Source: Tissierella sp. MB52-C2
GTDB lineage: Bacteria > Bacillota > Clostridia > Tissierellales > Tissierellaceae
NCBI RefSeq assembly: GCF_030931715.1
Contig: NZ_CP133261.1
Coordinates: 1,302,001-1,366,000 of the forward strand
Length of the DNA: 64,000 bases
Direction: 5' to 3'
Shown here: positions 61,487 to 64,000 of the stretch, piece by piece
How the letters are laid out: each line of letters starts with the position of its first letter
How positions within the stretch are numbered: position 1 is the stretch's first letter
Notes under the pieces: generated by a model
What the model saw: only the letters and a program-made list of their open reading frames with translations
Database searches by the model: none
What the model was told of the DNA's origin: nothing
Made by a program: the position numbers and the translations under genes

Positions 61487-62845
61487 ATGAAGAAACGTTT
61501 ACTTGCTATTATAGTTCTTTTAATTATCTTAGTAGGATGTACTGGAAAAATGCAGAATGGTAATGGAGATATTATGAGTATATCAGACCAAAACGACGTA
61601 AAAGAATACATACCACCTAAAATGGAGGGAGAAATTTCTATTTCAACTATGAATGAAGATGAATATTTAACGATTGCAGCCCAAAAGTTTATGAGCAAAT
61701 ACCCTAATGTAAAAGTCATAATCAATTCATATATGGGCACAGAAGATGAGGATGATACAGGAGTTTCAAAAGTAGATTCTATGGCTGTAGAGAATTATAG
61801 AAATCATCTAAATACAAAAATAATGACAGGAAAAGTAGAGGATATTATTTTTACAGGGCTGCTTCCAGTTCAGAAGTATATCAATATAGGTGCATTTGAG
61901 GACTTGAGTAAGTTTATAAATCTTACACCTGAGATTAATTCTGATAATTATTTTATGAACGTTCTTGAAGCTCCAAAAGATGAAAATGGAAAGATACATA
62001 CGCTGCCAATCAGGTGCGCTTTATCTATTGTTAGCTTTAATAAGCAATTAGTAACTGATAGTAACAAGAAAATGGATGATGGTATGACAAAAATCAGCTT
62101 TGAAAAAGCAGCAGAATTTGCACAACAACTTGTAGATAATACAAACAGAAAGAATACTTTTTTAAGCCTAGAAGAAGGAGCACATTTTTTTAACCGTGCA
62201 TTTAACGACTATCGTAACGAATTTATTGATATGGGTAATAAGAAGGCAAATATTACAGATCAATATGTTACTTTATTGAATCATGTAAAAGATTTAGAGG
62301 AGAAAGGTTATTTTGATACAGAAAACAGTATAGATTTTTATAATATGGAATACTATTTTGCTTTTGGCATTGATTTTGATATGCAAGCTGCTTTTTACAG
62401 CTTACTGCCAGATACCTATGTTTATGCAATGCCATTGTCCGATGCCAATGGAAATGTTTATCTGAATCCAAATAGTGACATAGGTATTAGCAGTACCTCC
62501 AAAAATAAAGAATTAGCATGGGAATTTGTTAAATTTTTATTATCAGATGAAGTCCAAAGCTTACCATCATTCTATGGTTTGGGCGTAAATAAAAAAGGTC
62601 TTGATGCTTCAGTTGAAAGGATATTAAAGATGTATAACGATGGAAATAATGAAAAAGTTAGTAAAGAAGCATATAAAAGTCTTTTAGAAAAATGGATAAT
62701 GGAAATCAATGCTTACGATACAAGTGATCCTATTATCACTGATTTTGTCTGGGAAGAGAGCAAGAAGTTTTTCGATGGAAAACAATCGGCAGAAGAAGCA
62801 GCAAGGATATTGCAAGCAAAGATAGATAAATATTTTAACGAATAA
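61487..62845 (+). CDS. Extracellular solute-binding lipoprotein (sugar-type ABC importer)
   Basis: 452-residue family-1 solute-binding protein. Lipobox LVGC with Cys18, then the two-lobed fold with AAQKFMSKYPNVKVIINSY, EDLSKFINLTPEINSDNY and ISSTSKNKELAWEFVKFLLS, the last being the typical hinge region near the end. It captures a sugar or oligosaccharide outside the membrane and delivers it to the permeases encoded next. Start ATG 61487 has AAGGAGAG 6 nt upstream; ATG 61481 lies directly on that site. The substrate is unknown. Confidence 0.9.
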   Translation: MKKRLLAIIVLLIILVGCTGKMQNGNGDIMSISDQNDVKEYIPPKMEGEISISTMNEDEYLTIAAQKFMSKYPNVKVIINSYMGTEDEDDTGVSKVDSMAVENYRNHLNTKIMTGKVEDIIFTGLLPVQKYINIGAFEDLSKFINLTPEINSDNYFMNVLEAPKDENGKIHTLPIRCALSIVSFNKQLVTDSNKKMDDGMTKISFEKAAEFAQQLVDNTNRKNTFLSLEEGAHFFNRAFNDYRNEFIDMGNKKANITDQYVTLLNHVKDLEEKGYFDTENSIDFYNMEYYFAFGIDFDMQAAFYSLLPDTYVYAMPLSDANGNVYLNPNSDIGISSTSKNKELAWEFVKFLLSDEVQSLPSFYGLGVNKKGLDASVERILKMYNDGNNEKVSKEAYKSLLEKWIMEINAYDTSDPIITDFVWEESKKFFDGKQSAEEAARILQAKIDKYFNE

Positions 62846-62866
62846 CGATTAGGGAGAGATGATGAA

Positions 62867-63724
62867 ATGAAGAGGAACAATATAATACCAAGCATGATGT
62901 TGTCAATTAGTTTATTGGGATTTTTGTTTTTTTATCTCTTCCCCTTTATCATTTCATTAATCTATGGATTGACTGATAATCCTATAAATATGAAGTTTGT
63001 TGGCTTAAAAAATTTCAGCGATTTACTTCAAAATAAATATTTTATGCTAGGACTTAAGAACACTGCTATTTTTATGGCGATTAGCATACCGCTTAACATT
63101 TTACTATCTTTAGTCATAGCATTAGTCATAAACAAATCTACAAAATATAGAAATCATTTCAGTCTTGTATTTTTAATACCTTTGGTCATACCATCAGCGA
63201 CAATCGCTTTTTTTTGGGAAAATCTTTTTAGTCTGAATGGTATTGTCAACAAATATTTAAGTGTCTTTGGTATAGAAAAAATAGACTGGTTTCAGAGTAA
63301 ATACGGTATGCTTGTTATGATATTTATATTTCTATGGAAAAACATAGGTTATAATATGGCCCTTTTTATCAGCGGATTAAATAATATTCCAGAAGAGTAT
63401 TATGAATGTGCTGATATTGAAGGCGCCAATTGGTTTCATAAATTTACAAAAATAACTTTGTTATATTTGATGCCTACCATATTTTTGGTATTGATTATGA
63501 CCTTTGTTAATTCCTTTAAGGTATTTAAGGAAATATACATTATTACAGGGGAATATCCCCATGAAAGCTTGTATGTTTTACAGCACTATATGAATAATAT
63601 GTTTCTATCATTAAATTATTCAAAGCTTGTTAGTGCTGTGTATATTTTGACTATTGTCATTGTGTTCTTTGTGGCTGTGGTATTTAAGACAGAGGATAGA
63701 TTTGCTAAGGACTTAAGAAGCTAA
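62867..63724 (+). CDS. Sugar-type ABC importer permease (MalF-like)
   Basis: 285-residue inner-membrane permease with six predicted helices and the ATPase-coupling EAA loop YYECADIEGANWFHKFTKIT near residue 185. N-terminal LFFYLFPFIISLIYGLTDN and the segment SATIAFFWENLFSLNGIVNKYL are typical of MalF/UgpA relatives. It follows the binding protein by 21 bp and precedes the second permease. GGGAGAG is the ribosome site. It transports the sugar bound by the upstream protein. Confidence 0.93.
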   Translation: MKRNNIIPSMMLSISLLGFLFFYLFPFIISLIYGLTDNPINMKFVGLKNFSDLLQNKYFMLGLKNTAIFMAISIPLNILLSLVIALVINKSTKYRNHFSLVFLIPLVIPSATIAFFWENLFSLNGIVNKYLSVFGIEKIDWFQSKYGMLVMIFIFLWKNIGYNMALFISGLNNIPEEYYECADIEGANWFHKFTKITLLYLMPTIFLVLIMTFVNSFKVFKEIYIITGEYPHESLYVLQHYMNNMFLSLNYSKLVSAVYILTIVIVFFVAVVFKTEDRFAKDLRS

Positions 63725-63737
63725 GGAGGCGGAAGTT

Positions 63738-64000
63738 ATGAGTAAACCAACATATTATTCTAAAAGAATTTTTCATATATCCTTATTAATTGCATTTTCT
63801 ATTATAGCAATAATTTATATTCTTCCCTTGATTATTACTTTTACCAACTCCTTGATGAGTATGAATGAAGTGAGTCGTCATTATAGTACTGCTGGAGACA
63901 TTTTTCATCCAGAGGGAAAGTTTGTTAATATGGTTATAATTCCGGAAAGGATTACACTATCCCAGTATATCCATATACTTGTAGAGAGTCCTGTATATCT
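63738..64000 (+). CDS. Sugar-type ABC importer permease (MalG-like), cut by the window edge
   Basis: The first 87 codons are visible: a basic start, a first helix (LLIAFSIIAIIYILPLIITF) and an extracytoplasmic loop with PERITLSQYIHI, as in MalG-type permeases. AAGGAGG is the ribosome site, 14 bp after the previous stop. The EAA loop and the rest of the gene lie outside the window. The operon needs an ATPase, which may be encoded further on or elsewhere, as is common for CUT1-type sugar importers. Confidence 0.88.
   Translation, partial: MSKPTYYSKRIFHISLLIAFSIIAIIYILPLIITFTNSLMSMNEVSRHYSTAGDIFHPEGKFVNMVIIPERITLSQYIHILVESPVY

Overview
The window is AT-rich, with short intergenic gaps, strong Shine-Dalgarno sites (AGGAGG type), many intrinsic terminators and consensus TTGACA/TATAAT promoters. 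Gene content is that of a Gram-positive anaerobe: ABC-F, PadR/MerR/TetR regulators, DUF1648, YmaF, HelD, and a dipeptidase with an OPT peptide transporter. It fits a low-GC Firmicute of the class Clostridia, possibly an amino-acid/peptide fermenter of the Tissierellales type; the genus cannot be told from the sequence. I see no rRNA, tRNA, CRISPR array or intact transposon.

Layout. 1-8 kb: heterodimeric ABC exporter (left partner cut by the window edge) with a divergent MerR regulator and a textbook 19-bp-spacer MerR promoter; split chromate transporter with a divergent LysR regulator; two tandem DUF3841 paralogues. 8-18.9 kb: PadR / DUF2812 / erythromycin-esterase-like operon; an unrecognised small protein; a lipoprotein; a decayed amidase; a MATE pump plus CsoR-family repressor behind a perfect 16-bp-arm palindrome; DUF4180; a second MATE pump behind a leader with an intrinsic terminator; AbrB-like regulator and MGT glycosyltransferase. 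18.9-32.3 kb: MalY-like aminotransferase; TetR regulator divergent from an ABC-2 exporter operon; two AraC regulators; a P1B-2 metal ATPase with a detached metal-binding domain and ArsR repressor; TetR regulator and oleate hydratase.

32.4-37.7 kb: a three-gene operon coding for a MoxR-like AAA+ ATPase with large insertions, a beta-propeller-like protein and a VWA protein with an intact MIDAS. This is the best candidate for a little-described system. 37.7-43.8 kb: TetR-controlled ABC-2 transporter with three copies of one operator, a stretch of gene debris (KdpE and acetyltransferase fragments), and an ABC-F ribosome-protection-type gene behind a roughly 380-nt leader with a short ORF and two terminators.

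44-55.5 kb: two acetyltransferases, a methyltransferase, a GT51 transglycosylase, a polysaccharide deacetylase broken by one nonsense codon, a PepD / OPT transporter / PqqD-like operon, HelD and an unknown protein. 55.6-64 kb: IS3-family debris, YmaF, a secreted cholesterol-dependent cytolysin with the canonical undecapeptide, an OmpR-type two-component system and the start of a sugar-type ABC importer (right end cut).

The recurrent theme is export and defence against toxic small molecules: four ABC exporters, two MATE pumps, ABC-F, esterase-like and glycosyltransferase enzymes. Most have their own adjacent local regulator or leader, interspersed with debris of earlier insertions.
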